Part shown: piece after piece, positions 10,052 through 18,669 of the stretch
How the letters are laid out: the number at the start of each line of letters is the position of its first letter
How positions within the stretch are numbered: position 1 is the stretch's first letter
Assembly: GCA_021817225.1 (NCBI GenBank)
Contig: JAKAVR010000019.1
Location: forward strand, 1 to 33,562
Direction: 5' to 3'
Length of the DNA stretch: 33,562 nt
Source: Thermoplasmata archaeon
Lineage (GTDB): Archaea; Thermoplasmatota; Thermoplasmata; Sysuiplasmatales; Sysuiplasmataceae
The notes under the pieces: model-generated
The model's database searches: none
What the model saw: only the letters and a program-made list of their open reading frames with translations
What the model was told of the DNA's origin: nothing
Made by a program: the position numbers and the translations under genes

Positions 10052-11098
10052 TCAAAGGACCCCCTTGCTGCGCAGTATTTCAGCGTTTAGCACTGAGCCG
10101 CCCGCTGCACCGCGGATGGTGTTGTGGGTTAGCACAATGAAGCGCACTCGCCTGCCATCAACCCTCAGCCTGCCGACGGTGGCCGCCATGCCCCTCGCCC
10201 TTGCAGGGGAGCCTGCGTTGACATCCAGTATCGGCTGCGGCCTGTTCCTTTCCTCCCTGTATATGACGGGCTTCTCGGGAGCGGATGGGAGGGCAAGTTC
10301 CTGCGGAAGGGACGAAAAAGAGGAGAACAGGCGGGACACCTCATCGACGCTCGTCTCCCTGCCCGCCTCGACAGAAACTGATTCCATGTGGCCGTCCCTT
10401 ACAGGGACCCTGGTGCAGGTGGCAGTCACATTCACAGCCGAAGGGGTGACTGCGCCACCATCCAGTCTGCCAAGCATCTTGGGAATCTCCTGCGACAGTT
10501 TCTCCTCTTCCGCCTCGATGAATGGAACAATATTCGCGGCCGCGTCAAGCGAGGGCACACCTGGGTACCCCGCCCCGCTGAGCGCCTGCATTGTCGTCAC
10601 TTCGACGCTCACCAGCCCGAGTGTCTCAAGCGGCTTAAGGCCGATTGCAAGTCCTATCGAGCTGCAGTTGCCATTTGCCACAATGAAGCCTTTCCTGCCG
10701 GAGACGATGGACAGATGCTCATGGTTGACTTCTGGCACGACAAGAGGGACATCTGCCCGCATCCTGTTCGGCGAGGCATTTGTGAAAATGCGCGCCCCGC
10801 GCTGCATCATTCCAATTTCGACAGATGCGGCGACAGGAGTGGGAAGCGCACTGAAAACTGCGTCGAAATCCTCCCTTATTACAGAGTCCGTATCAAGAGG
10901 GCTGATTCTTGCCGAAAGTAGCTCGCTGGATATTCTTGGTTCCGGGATAGTGAGGACTTCGGCCATTGTACGTCCTCCACTCTTCTCCGAACCGAACAGC
11001 GCAGGTGTGTCGAAGAAAGGATGATCTGACAGCATCTCGCAGAACCGCTGTCCTACCATGCCGCTCGCTCCAAGAACGGCGACCCTAAGCCTGCCCAT
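10052..11098 (-). CDS. asd: aspartate-semialdehyde dehydrogenase
   Basis: VAVLGASGMVGQRF, VANGNCSSIGLA catalytic Cys region, QALSGAGYPG; stop directly abuts the ask ATG. Confidence 0.95.
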   Translation of the reverse strand: MGRLRVAVLGASGMVGQRFCEMLSDHPFFDTPALFGSEKSGGRTMAEVLTIPEPRISSELLSARISPLDTDSVIREDFDAVFSALPTPVAASVEIGMMQRGARIFTNASPNRMRADVPLVVPEVNHEHLSIVSGRKGFIVANGNCSSIGLAIGLKPLETLGLVSVEVTTMQALSGAGYPGVPSLDAAANIVPFIEAEEEKLSQEIPKMLGRLDGGAVTPSAVNVTATCTRVPVRDGHMESVSVEAGRETSVDEVSRLFSSFSSLPQELALPSAPEKPVIYREERNRPQPILDVNAGSPARARGMAATVGRLRVDGRRVRFIVLTHNTIRGAAGGSVLNAEILRSKGVL

Positions 11099-12188
11099 TG
11101 CCCGGACCTCCGAAATATTCTCTTCCCCTTTCCACCATGCTCACAAATTCTGCGCTGCTGCGTGAGAAGGACGCACGTTTCAGCTCGGACAGCGACTGCT
11201 CAAGTGAGTGGAATACCATCTCCCTGTGTCTGTTGAGATTCTGTATCTCATAATAGAGCAGGGGATTTTCTCCTGCAACATCAACTGTTGTCTGCATCTG
11301 CTTCCTGAATGTTGTGCTTGCAAATTCTGAGAGTTCGCTGCTGCTCCTTCCGCTTGATGCAAGTGCGTTGAAAAGGACAATGTTCATGGCATGTGTCATG
11401 CCAAGCACATAAACCATAAGTTCGTCATGCTTGTCTATGTCCAGCCTTCGTATGGAGAGGCATGTGTCGCTGAAGAGCGATGTCGCTTCGTCGACAGCAG
11501 CAGGGTTGCCGCAATCACAGACGATCATGTTCTGTTCGGCAAGTGTCTTGGCGCCCGGCCCGAACATGGGATGAATGCTTGCTATCTTCATCCCAAGAGA
11601 GACACCGCGCTTGAGTTCGCCGATTAGAGGCGACTTGAGGCTGCAGCCGTCCATGATCAGGGCCCTCGTGCCCGTTGAAATCACCTCTGAAAGCACAGAT
11701 GACGTGGCCGATATAGGCGTTGAGAGAAGGACTACATCCGCTTCCAGCGCCGCCTTCCCCAGGTCGTTCTCTGTCTTGTAGGGAGAGCCGCCACGCGGGT
11801 CGTTGACTACCACATCGTGCCCCTGTACGTTGAAGAATCTGGAGTACCACAGGCCCATCTTCCCGTTCCCGCCTACAACAAGTATTCTCTTCTTTTGACC
11901 GTTGTACACCTTTATGTCACTCGAAGACTGGACCGAGAGTGATGCGCTTATGAGCAGCTTGGCGATCTCCCTCCCTATCTGCTTTTCAACACCCATCTTC
12001 TCGCAGAGCTCTTCCGCGTGGCTTATCACGCGTGCCTCGACCGTGTAGTCGCGCAAGGGCACGCTGTGTGTCCTCTTCAGCCGTCCAATCGCTTCCGCTT
12101 CCTTCATTCGATCGGCAACAAGCTTCAGTATCCTGTCGTCCGTCTCTCTTATCCTCTGCCTCATCAGCTCTATCTCGCCATCACTCAC
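11085..12188 (-). CDS. tyrA: bifunctional chorismate mutase (AroQ) / prephenate dehydrogenase
   Basis: N-terminal AroQ helix MRQRIRETDDRILKLVADRMKEAEAIGRLK, then VVGGNGKMGLWYSRFF and LLSTPISAT; GTG at 12188 forms a GTGA overlap with aroC, so the ORF-track start at 12272 is over-extended. Confidence 0.93.
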   Translation of the reverse strand: MSDGEIELMRQRIRETDDRILKLVADRMKEAEAIGRLKRTHSVPLRDYTVEARVISHAEELCEKMGVEKQIGREIAKLLISASLSVQSSSDIKVYNGQKKRILVVGGNGKMGLWYSRFFNVQGHDVVVNDPRGGSPYKTENDLGKAALEADVVLLSTPISATSSVLSEVISTGTRALIMDGCSLKSPLIGELKRGVSLGMKIASIHPMFGPGAKTLAEQNMIVCDCGNPAAVDEATSLFSDTCLSIRRLDIDKHDELMVYVLGMTHAMNIVLFNALASSGRSSSELSEFASTTFRKQMQTTVDVAGENPLLYYEIQNLNRHREMVFHSLEQSLSELKRASFSRSSAEFVSMVERGREYFGGPGNGQA

Positions 12189-13267
12189 TTCAATCCACTC
12201 CGCAAATACAGGTCCGCCATTACAATCGCGCATGCGGCCTCTACCACTATCACTGCCCTGGGAACAATGCACGGATCATGCCTTCCCTTGACAGTCAGCT
12301 CTCTCTCCTCAAGCGTATCGAGGTCCACGCTCATCTGCGGCCTCGAAATAGACGAGGTCGGTTTGACAGCGACCCTGAAGACAACGTCCATGCCGTTCGT
12401 TATGCCTCCGTTGATGCCGCCCGCGTTATTGGTCGAAGTCGCGACTCCCCACGGCCGTTCCTTCGCGACCACAAATGGATCGTTGTTCTCGCTGCCGTAC
12501 ATGAGTGCAGATCCGAAGCCAGAACCGAACTCGATTCCCTTGACGGCTGGTATAGAGAACGCCATCTTTGACAGCTCGCCCTCGACAGTGTCGAAGAAGG
12601 GCTCGCCCAGTCCCGCAGGAATCCCGGTGGCAATGCACTCTATTATTCCGCCAACGCTGTCCCCCTTCTTCCTTGCTTCAAGTATCCTTACCTTCATCAA
12701 TTCGGCAGCCCGTCCGTCGACGCACCTGATATCGTTGGAGAACCTGCCCGATTCGATTTCATCGAACGAGTATTTTGTTCCGTCGACGACATCGTGTATC
12801 CTTACCACATGAGCCGCAATGCGTGTCCCTTTTCCGGAAAGATATTGCCTCGCCAGCGCTCCGGCTGCAACAATGGGGGCTGTCAGCCTTCCTGAGAACT
12901 GGCCGCCGCCGCGGTGGTCTGCGTGACCTTTATATTTGACAAACGAGGTGAAATCGGCGTGACCTGGGCGGGGTATGCGCTTCAGCTCCTCGTAGCTTGC
13001 GCTTCTAACGTCTGTATTGTTGAGTGCCAGAAGGACAGGGGTGCCGGTGAGCTTTCCTTCCCTTATTCCACCCCTGATGCTGACGAGGTCAGCCTCCTGC
13101 CTGGCTGTACCTATGAGCGGGGCGGGCCTGCGCATGTCCACATCGTGTTGGACGGCAGCTGCGTCCACCGACATTCCTGCAGGCAGGCCGTCAAGAAGTG
13201 CACCCACCTGTTCGCCGTGGCTTTCGCCGAATATCGTGAGTCTTAGATTTGTTCCAATCGAATTCAT
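12185..13267 (-). CDS. aroC: chorismate synthase
   Basis: LRLTIFGESHGEQVGALLDGLPAG, RPGHADFTSFVKY, DHRGGGQFSGRLTA, STNNAGGINGGITNG; ATG at 13267 forms an ATGA overlap with aroA, so the ORF-track start at 13603 is over-extended. Confidence 0.97.
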   Translation of the reverse strand: MNSIGTNLRLTIFGESHGEQVGALLDGLPAGMSVDAAAVQHDVDMRRPAPLIGTARQEADLVSIRGGIREGKLTGTPVLLALNNTDVRSASYEELKRIPRPGHADFTSFVKYKGHADHRGGGQFSGRLTAPIVAAGALARQYLSGKGTRIAAHVVRIHDVVDGTKYSFDEIESGRFSNDIRCVDGRAAELMKVRILEARKKGDSVGGIIECIATGIPAGLGEPFFDTVEGELSKMAFSIPAVKGIEFGSGFGSALMYGSENNDPFVVAKERPWGVATSTNNAGGINGGITNGMDVVFRVAVKPTSSISRPQMSVDLDTLEERELTVKGRHDPCIVPRAVIVVEAACAIVMADLYLRSGLK

Positions 13268-14526
13268 GTCAATCGCACCTTTCCACCGAGAGACCTGATG
13301 TCTTCCATGAAGGACGGATAGGACACCGCGTACGATTCTCCTTCCGAGACGGCGCATCCTTTTTCGGATGCGAGACCGGCCACGCAGGCCGCCATTGCAA
13401 TCCTGTGGTCGCCGTGGCTCTCGACCATGCCGCCCCGTATTGTTCCGCCCGCGACAGTAATCTGCTCGCCCCTGACGCTGAATTTCACGCCAAGCCCCCT
13501 GAGCATGCCGCACGTTGTCTTCACCCTGTCGGTTTCCTTGAACCGCAGGTTGAGTGAGCCGCGTATCACGCTCCTGCCTTTCGCCCCAGCGGCAAGTACG
13601 CATACAACCGGAAACAAATCAGGAGACTCCGTGCAGTCAACATCGGCAGAAGTCAGTTCTGCCGATTGAACAGAGACACTTCCAGTCCTTCTCCTTACAC
13701 TTGCGCCAAATGACGAAATAATGTCCACAATCCTCGAGTCTGCCTGGATGAGCGTCTCATCCAGGCCGCTCGCCTCTACCGTTCCCCCGGTGACTGCAGC
13801 CGCTGCAAGCATGAACGATGCGGAAGAATAGTCTCCAGGGATTGTGATTTGCCTGCCCGAATAGCTGCCGCCGCCAGAGCAGTGGATCTCGTTCCCGTCG
13901 AGCTCGGAGCGGCAGCCAAACATTGATACCATCTGTAGTGTCAGCCTCAGATACGCGAGCGACTGCAGCTTTCCGGTTAGCCTGATCGTCGTGTCATTGT
14001 CCTTCATCGGGCAGGAAATGGCAAGCGACGAGGCAAACTGTGAGCTTATGTCCGCCGGCAGCGTTGCCCTTTCCCTGTTCATCCTGCCACCGAATACGGC
14101 AGGAAGGAAACCGGTCCCGGTGGTGGAAAACGCCTTCCCGCCAAGCTGCCTGACCGCCTTTATGATTGGTTCCATCGGTCTCCTTCTGAGCGAGCTGTCG
14201 CCGGTGATAACTGCATGTCCCGGCAAGAGGGCTGCAATCGAGCTCATGAGCCTTGCAGTTGTGCCCGAATTGTTTGCATTTATCACATCAGTTGCCTGAT
14301 GCAGGCTAGAGCGGACGGTCAGCTTCTTCCCGCGCGAGAAGGTGGCACCCATGTGCCCTGCTGCTTCAAGCGTGCTGAGAGTGTCGCCGCTCAGGAGCGC
14401 GTTGCCGATGGTGGTTTTGCCAGCCGAGAGAAGTGCCAGGACAATCGCCCTGTGTGTGATGCTCTTTGAGGGCGGCGCTTTCACCGATCCCTCGAGCGGC
14501 CCGGAGGGGCTAGAAAGCATGACCAT
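13264..14526 (-). CDS. aroA: 3-phosphoshikimate 1-carboxyvinyltransferase (EPSP synthase)
   Basis: VKAPPSKSITHRAIVLALLS, NANNSGTTARLM, GDSSLRRRPM, FKETDRV, HGDHRIAMA. Confidence 0.97.
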   Translation of the reverse strand: MVMLSSPSGPLEGSVKAPPSKSITHRAIVLALLSAGKTTIGNALLSGDTLSTLEAAGHMGATFSRGKKLTVRSSLHQATDVINANNSGTTARLMSSIAALLPGHAVITGDSSLRRRPMEPIIKAVRQLGGKAFSTTGTGFLPAVFGGRMNRERATLPADISSQFASSLAISCPMKDNDTTIRLTGKLQSLAYLRLTLQMVSMFGCRSELDGNEIHCSGGGSYSGRQITIPGDYSSASFMLAAAAVTGGTVEASGLDETLIQADSRIVDIISSFGASVRRRTGSVSVQSAELTSADVDCTESPDLFPVVCVLAAGAKGRSVIRGSLNLRFKETDRVKTTCGMLRGLGVKFSVRGEQITVAGGTIRGGMVESHGDHRIAMAACVAGLASEKGCAVSEGESYAVSYPSFMEDIRSLGGKVRLT

Positions 14527-15373
14527 TGCGGCTCACCCCCCTCGGCTCTGCCACAATTGTGCTTCCATATCTACCCATGACAGAGACAATCTCATTAACA
14601 TCGTCACCGCCAGCAACTGCAAAAAAGGCAGGGCCGGTCCCTGTCAGGCCCGACATGACCGCCCCGGCGCGAGCTGCTTCTGCAGCGGGAGAGGGATCGA
14701 TATCAAGGAGGCTGCACAGGAGCATCGTGTTGGACATGCATGCCTCGCTGAGCATTCCTTTTCGTGCGGCGTCATACATTGCCTTCATTTCAGCCGAATG
14801 CTTTGACAGCTCGGCGATTGGGAGGGAGGGCTTGCTTATCCTGCGCCGAGGGATGCAGAACACGGTCTTGTACCCGCCCCTTATCTGCAGGCGTTTCATG
14901 ATTCTCATGCTCCTGTTGCTTGTGAAAACTATTCCGCCGTAATGGCATGCGGCGGCGTCATCATATGCGCCAGTCACCGAAACGCCTGCCCTGATTGATG
15001 CTTCTGCCGACATGCGCAGCAGGGTCCCATCAGTAAACTTCTTTCCTGAAGACTGCATGGCTGCTCCCAGTACGGCGAGTGAAACGCTGCTGCTGCTTTT
15101 CATCCCCCTCGAAGGCGGTATCTGCGATTCGACGCTCACATGCACATGCCCATCAAGAAGACCTGCACCGCGGGCGTATCTTACGCACTCGAGGACGAGC
15201 CTGTCGTCAACCTTCTCTGGACCGCTGACCTCTACAGTTGTCCCTTCTCCCTCACCTTTCCGGAGAGTCGCCTTCGTCCTGAGAGACACTCCGAAAGAAA
15301 CACCGTAGTAGCTTGAAATGGCCGAAACTATTGTCGCGGCCCCGTGCTCCGTGTATTCCGACTCAATGAGCAT
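14510..15373 (-). CDS. aroK: shikimate kinase, archaeal GHMP type
   Basis: PPSRGMKSSSSVSLAVLGA GHMP ATP-binding motif; GLTGTGPAFFAVAG; ATG at 15373 (GTG at 15385 is an alternative). Confidence 0.9.
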   Translation of the reverse strand: MLIESEYTEHGAATIVSAISSYYGVSFGVSLRTKATLRKGEGEGTTVEVSGPEKVDDRLVLECVRYARGAGLLDGHVHVSVESQIPPSRGMKSSSSVSLAVLGAAMQSSGKKFTDGTLLRMSAEASIRAGVSVTGAYDDAAACHYGGIVFTSNRSMRIMKRLQIRGGYKTVFCIPRRRISKPSLPIAELSKHSAEMKAMYDAARKGMLSEACMSNTMLLCSLLDIDPSPAAEAARAGAVMSGLTGTGPAFFAVAGGDDVNEIVSVMGRYGSTIVAEPRGVSRNGHAF

Positions 15374-16778
15374 CTTCCGGAGCACCCCCTATGACAGACT
15401 CTGCAAGTGCAGGGTCGACTTCACGACCTGTCCACAGCCTGAAGGAATGGACGGCCTGCCTGGCAAGAATTTCAATACCGCCCACGTATTTGGCAGACTG
15501 CTCGCGGGCGAGCCGCATGAAGGGCGTCTCCCGGTTGGAATAGACGAAGTCGATGACAGCCCCGAACCTGCACTTGCGAATGTACTCCGGGATGCTCCCT
15601 TCCTCCATGCCTATAGGAGTGCAGTTCACCAGGACATCGAATCTCGACCCGGATCCGTCGAATGCGTCGTAGCCGAACTGCCTTGCAAGCTTCCTCCCGC
15701 TCTCCTCATTTCTGGCAGCTATGCTCACAGACTTTCCACGCAGCGAGTACGAGGCGGCCCTCCCCGCGCCGCCGCTTCCGAATATCAGCGCGCTCTCTGG
15801 TCCCAGGCCCGAGACTATCTCTGAGAGGGCCAAAGCATCCGTGTTGTAGCCGGTGAACCTGCCATTGCTGCCCACAATTGTGTTCACAGCACCCGCTTCG
15901 ACTGATATTTCGTCGGCCGAATCTGCCAGCTTGAGCGCTTCCTCCTTGAATGGCATCGTGACGTTGAAACCGTTCACACCAGCTGTTGCGGCCGCTTCGA
16001 AGAAGCTGCCCAATTCTCCTTTTTCCGCCGGGAACCTGAGATAAACACCGCTCAATCCACTTTCGGAAAGGAGCGCCGAATGGATGGCGGGGGAGAGGCT
16101 GTGATCTGTTGCTGCCCTGGAGCCTACGATGCCCAGCACGTAACCGTCCCTTGCCGAAAGCATTTCCTCAATTGTAAGCTGGCCGGAGGCGGTTCTTTCG
16201 CCTTCGCCCAGGCATGCGTATGAAACGGGAGCCCCGTTCCTCATGGACCATATCCTTGAGAGCATTCCCTCGTCGCCGGTGGAAAAGGAGATGACGCGAT
16301 CCATGGCGGACTGCATTGAACCGGCTGCCATGCACGGAATCATGGACAGGCCGTATCCACTCCCTGTGTTGATGCATTTGGCAATAGAGCCTTTGCTTAG
16401 CATGGAGGACATTACTGAAGTGCAGTCCCCGACTGACCCTATTTCCCCGTGAAACGAGAGTATCAGCCTTTCCCTGTATTTGTCTGGAATGTGAATCCCA
16501 TCCGCTTCTGCTTTCTCCACGTCCACAAGATCAAACGACTCGAATATCTCAGAGAGACCGTCACCCCTGAGAAGCTCAACCGAACTTCCCTTGAACGTCG
16601 CTATTGTCGCCACCTTTGCAGAAGAAAGAAGGTGAATATCATCCATGGTGGGACTTGCAAGGGAGTCGATTCTGAGCTCAACTGCCTCGGCACCGCGAGC
16701 GGCTGCCGCGCGAGCCCTGAGGAGCATGTCGTTGGCATTGTCAGAGGAGATGGAAGCACATATCAAGCGGAAGTTCAC
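15363..16778 (-). CDS. aroDE: fused type I 3-dehydroquinate dehydratase / shikimate dehydrogenase
   Basis: AroD part: AVELRIDSL, LILSFHGE, IAKCINTG (Schiff-base Lys), ERTASGQLT. AroE part: SLSPAIHSALLSE, GFNVTMPFKEEA, GAVNTI, GYNTDALA, GSGGAGRAAS. Confidence 0.93.
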   Translation of the reverse strand: MNFRLICASISSDNANDMLLRARAAAARGAEAVELRIDSLASPTMDDIHLLSSAKVATIATFKGSSVELLRGDGLSEIFESFDLVDVEKAEADGIHIPDKYRERLILSFHGEIGSVGDCTSVMSSMLSKGSIAKCINTGSGYGLSMIPCMAAGSMQSAMDRVISFSTGDEGMLSRIWSMRNGAPVSYACLGEGERTASGQLTIEEMLSARDGYVLGIVGSRAATDHSLSPAIHSALLSESGLSGVYLRFPAEKGELGSFFEAAATAGVNGFNVTMPFKEEALKLADSADEISVEAGAVNTIVGSNGRFTGYNTDALALSEIVSGLGPESALIFGSGGAGRAASYSLRGKSVSIAARNEESGRKLARQFGYDAFDGSGSRFDVLVNCTPIGMEEGSIPEYIRKCRFGAVIDFVYSNRETPFMRLAREQSAKYVGGIEILARQAVHSFRLWTGREVDPALAESVIGGAPEDAH

Positions 16779-17803
16779 CTCTCGTGTATTGTTTCGTCGA
16801 TCTTCATTCCAAAGTGCCTCCCGCCTTGTTCAACGTGGACAAGCACCTGGTCACCCTTCTTCACAGATGTTACAGGAAGAACGCCTTTTCTGGAACAGAG
16901 GCAGACGGTTTCTGCATTCTGGAGAATTATACTGCACTCCTTTCCAGCAGCTTTCGCCTGTACCAGCAGCAGCGGCCGCCTCTCGATCTTTACACGCCCG
17001 ACTGTTACGTTTCTCGATGAGCCATCCCTCCTGACTGCAAGGATCTCGCGTCCGGAGCTGAGTTCGGACAGGTATCCTGTCTTCCCGTCCGGCAGTACGA
17101 TATAGGAATGGACCGGGCCCGCATTGACGCGAAAGGGCCTGGAATTGACATATCTCGTCTCGAGCGTTTCGGAGTGGACGAGGAACGAGACTGACGACTG
17201 CGAGCCTATGAGCATGCCCTCTCCCAGTTCAAGCAGGGAGCATGTGTCCACGCAGACCCTGTCTCCCATTCCCGCCTGGTTCACAGATATTACTTCCGCC
17301 TCCTCAAGCGCAAACGATTTCGAGTGCTCCTCACCAATGCCTGTAAACTCGCTCAGTCCCGAAGGAGACATGGGAGTTATCAGCAGGCCATCAACACCTT
17401 TTTCAAGCGTCTGTACGAACAGCCGCGCCTCGGATGTCGATTTGACTGAAGCAATCAGCTTCACCTTCCGTGCCGAACACTGGGCTATCAGGTTTTCGAG
17501 CGGTATGACCTTCCAGTCGCCAGTCTCGACTATGAGGAACTCACCCTCAAGCTCGTCGTCCCCTGGCATGTCATCGGCACTGTTGATTGTCAGAAGACGG
17601 CCTGCCCTGCGCCCTTCAATAAGTATGTTCCCGGCGTCAAGAACAATTGGTATGAAGTTGGCAGCTGATGTCAGGCCCAGATCCTCCTGCCTCACAACTA
17701 TCTCCGAATAACCGCGCTGAACCGACTCCAGCACAGTGCGATGCCTTTCGCCGGAGTCTTCAATGTTGTCCGCCTTGACCCAGAGAATAAGCCCGTTTCT
17801 CAA
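16775..17803 (-). CDS. 3-dehydroquinate synthase II (archaeal AroB')
   Basis: MRNGLILWVKADNIEDSGERHRTVLESVQRGYSEIVVR..., SVNQAGMGDRVCVDTCSLLELGEGMLIGSQSS, SRPFRVNAGPVHSY typical of DHQS-II; TTGA overlap with the upstream gene. Confidence 0.92.
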   Translation of the reverse strand: MRNGLILWVKADNIEDSGERHRTVLESVQRGYSEIVVRQEDLGLTSAANFIPIVLDAGNILIEGRRAGRLLTINSADDMPGDDELEGEFLIVETGDWKVIPLENLIAQCSARKVKLIASVKSTSEARLFVQTLEKGVDGLLITPMSPSGLSEFTGIGEEHSKSFALEEAEVISVNQAGMGDRVCVDTCSLLELGEGMLIGSQSSVSFLVHSETLETRYVNSRPFRVNAGPVHSYIVLPDGKTGYLSELSSGREILAVRRDGSSRNVTVGRVKIERRPLLLVQAKAAGKECSIILQNAETVCLCSRKGVLPVTSVKKGDQVLVHVEQGGRHFGMKIDETIHER

Positions 17804-18597
17804 CTGCGCACCAACATCTTCATTGCCTCATCCTCGCTTTTCTTCTGGAACAGTATGGAACTCATGGCAGCAGTGATCTTCTGAGGTTCACTGTGCTGCC
17901 ATATGTTCCGGCCAATGGAGGCGCCCTTGGCTCCGGCCTTCAAGGAGCCTGCCACCATTGCAAGGACGGCACGGTCGGAATCAACCTTCGGCCCTCCAGC
18001 AATGAGTATCGGTGCAGGGCAACCTTTCACTACCTCCCTGAAGGTTTCCTCATCACCCGTGTAGTTGACCTTGACCACATCGGCGCCAATTTCCGCACCC
18101 ACCCTGGCAACGTGCTTGACAAGATCAACGTCGTACGGATCACCGATGTCCTTCCCTCTGGCGTACATCATGGCCAGCAGCGGCATCCCCCATATCCTGC
18201 ACTCCGCCACAATCGAACCCATGTCCTGCATCATCATCTCATCATCATCGGAGCCGACGTTCACATGGACGGATACAGCGTCTGCTCCGAGCCGGATGGC
18301 TTCTTCGACACCCGTCACAATCACCTTCTTGTTCGGGCGTGGTGAGAGGCTTGTGCTCGCGGACAGGTGAACAATCAGGCCGAGATCCTTTCCGTATCCA
18401 CGGTGTCCGTGTTCGACCAAACCTTTATGTATGACAATTGCTGTCGCGCCACCTAGTGCCACGCTATTAATTGTTTCCCGAATATCGACGATGCCCGGAA
18501 TGGGACCGTCTGAAATTCCATGGTCCATTGGGACAATGAGAGCGTTGCCTGAATTCCTTTCAAAAATCCTTTCAAGTCTGATATCTTTGCCTATCAT
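17800..18597 (-). CDS. 2-amino-3,7-dideoxy-D-threo-hept-6-ulosonate synthase (archaeal AroA', class I FBA-like)
   Basis: GKDIRLERIFERNSGNALIVPMDHGISDGPIPGI, ADVVKVNYTGD, GGPKVDSD, GASIGRNIWQH; start placed at the ATG at 18597, close downstream of the minus-strand TATA element. Confidence 0.9.
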   Translation of the reverse strand: MIGKDIRLERIFERNSGNALIVPMDHGISDGPIPGIVDIRETINSVALGGATAIVIHKGLVEHGHRGYGKDLGLIVHLSASTSLSPRPNKKVIVTGVEEAIRLGADAVSVHVNVGSDDDEMMMQDMGSIVAECRIWGMPLLAMMYARGKDIGDPYDVDLVKHVARVGAEIGADVVKVNYTGDEETFREVVKGCPAPILIAGGPKVDSDRAVLAMVAGSLKAGAKGASIGRNIWQHSEPQKITAAMSSILFQKKSEDEAMKMLVRS

Positions 18598-18630
18598 GAT
18601 AAATCGTGTCAGGTTTCTAGACACACAACA

Positions 18631-18648
18631 TATTTATACATTATTGTA
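18631..18648. promoter_or_regulatory. shared bidirectional TATA element and TACA-N4-TGTA dyad between the aromatic operon and the ACT regulator
   Basis: tatttatacattattgta: minus strand TATAAATA about 35 bp upstream of ATG 18597; plus strand TTTATA about 35 bp upstream of ATG 18670; TACA-TTAT-TGTA inverted repeat at 18637-18648. Confidence 0.6.
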
Positions 18649-18669
18649 CAGATATATGCTCTGAAGTGC

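Noticed and set aside
9759-11024. 421-aa plus-strand ORF opposite ask/asd
   Set aside because: Ser/Pro/Leu-rich shadow ORF antisense to clearly conserved genes; no recognisable domain.
12189-12272. N-terminal extension of the TyrA ORF (MHCSQGSDSGRGRMRDCNGGPVFAEWIE...)
   Set aside because: Lies inside aroC in another frame and has no chorismate mutase similarity; GTG at 12188 gives a GTGA overlap and a normal AroQ start.
13268-13603. Long N-terminal extension of the AroC ORF
   Set aside because: Arg-rich, non-homologous translation antisense-free but out of frame inside aroA; the ATG at 13267 starts the canonical AroC sequence.
15318-17105. Several long plus-strand ORFs opposite aroDE and aroB'
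   Set aside because: Shadow ORFs caused by codon bias of the minus-strand genes; low-complexity translations without motifs.
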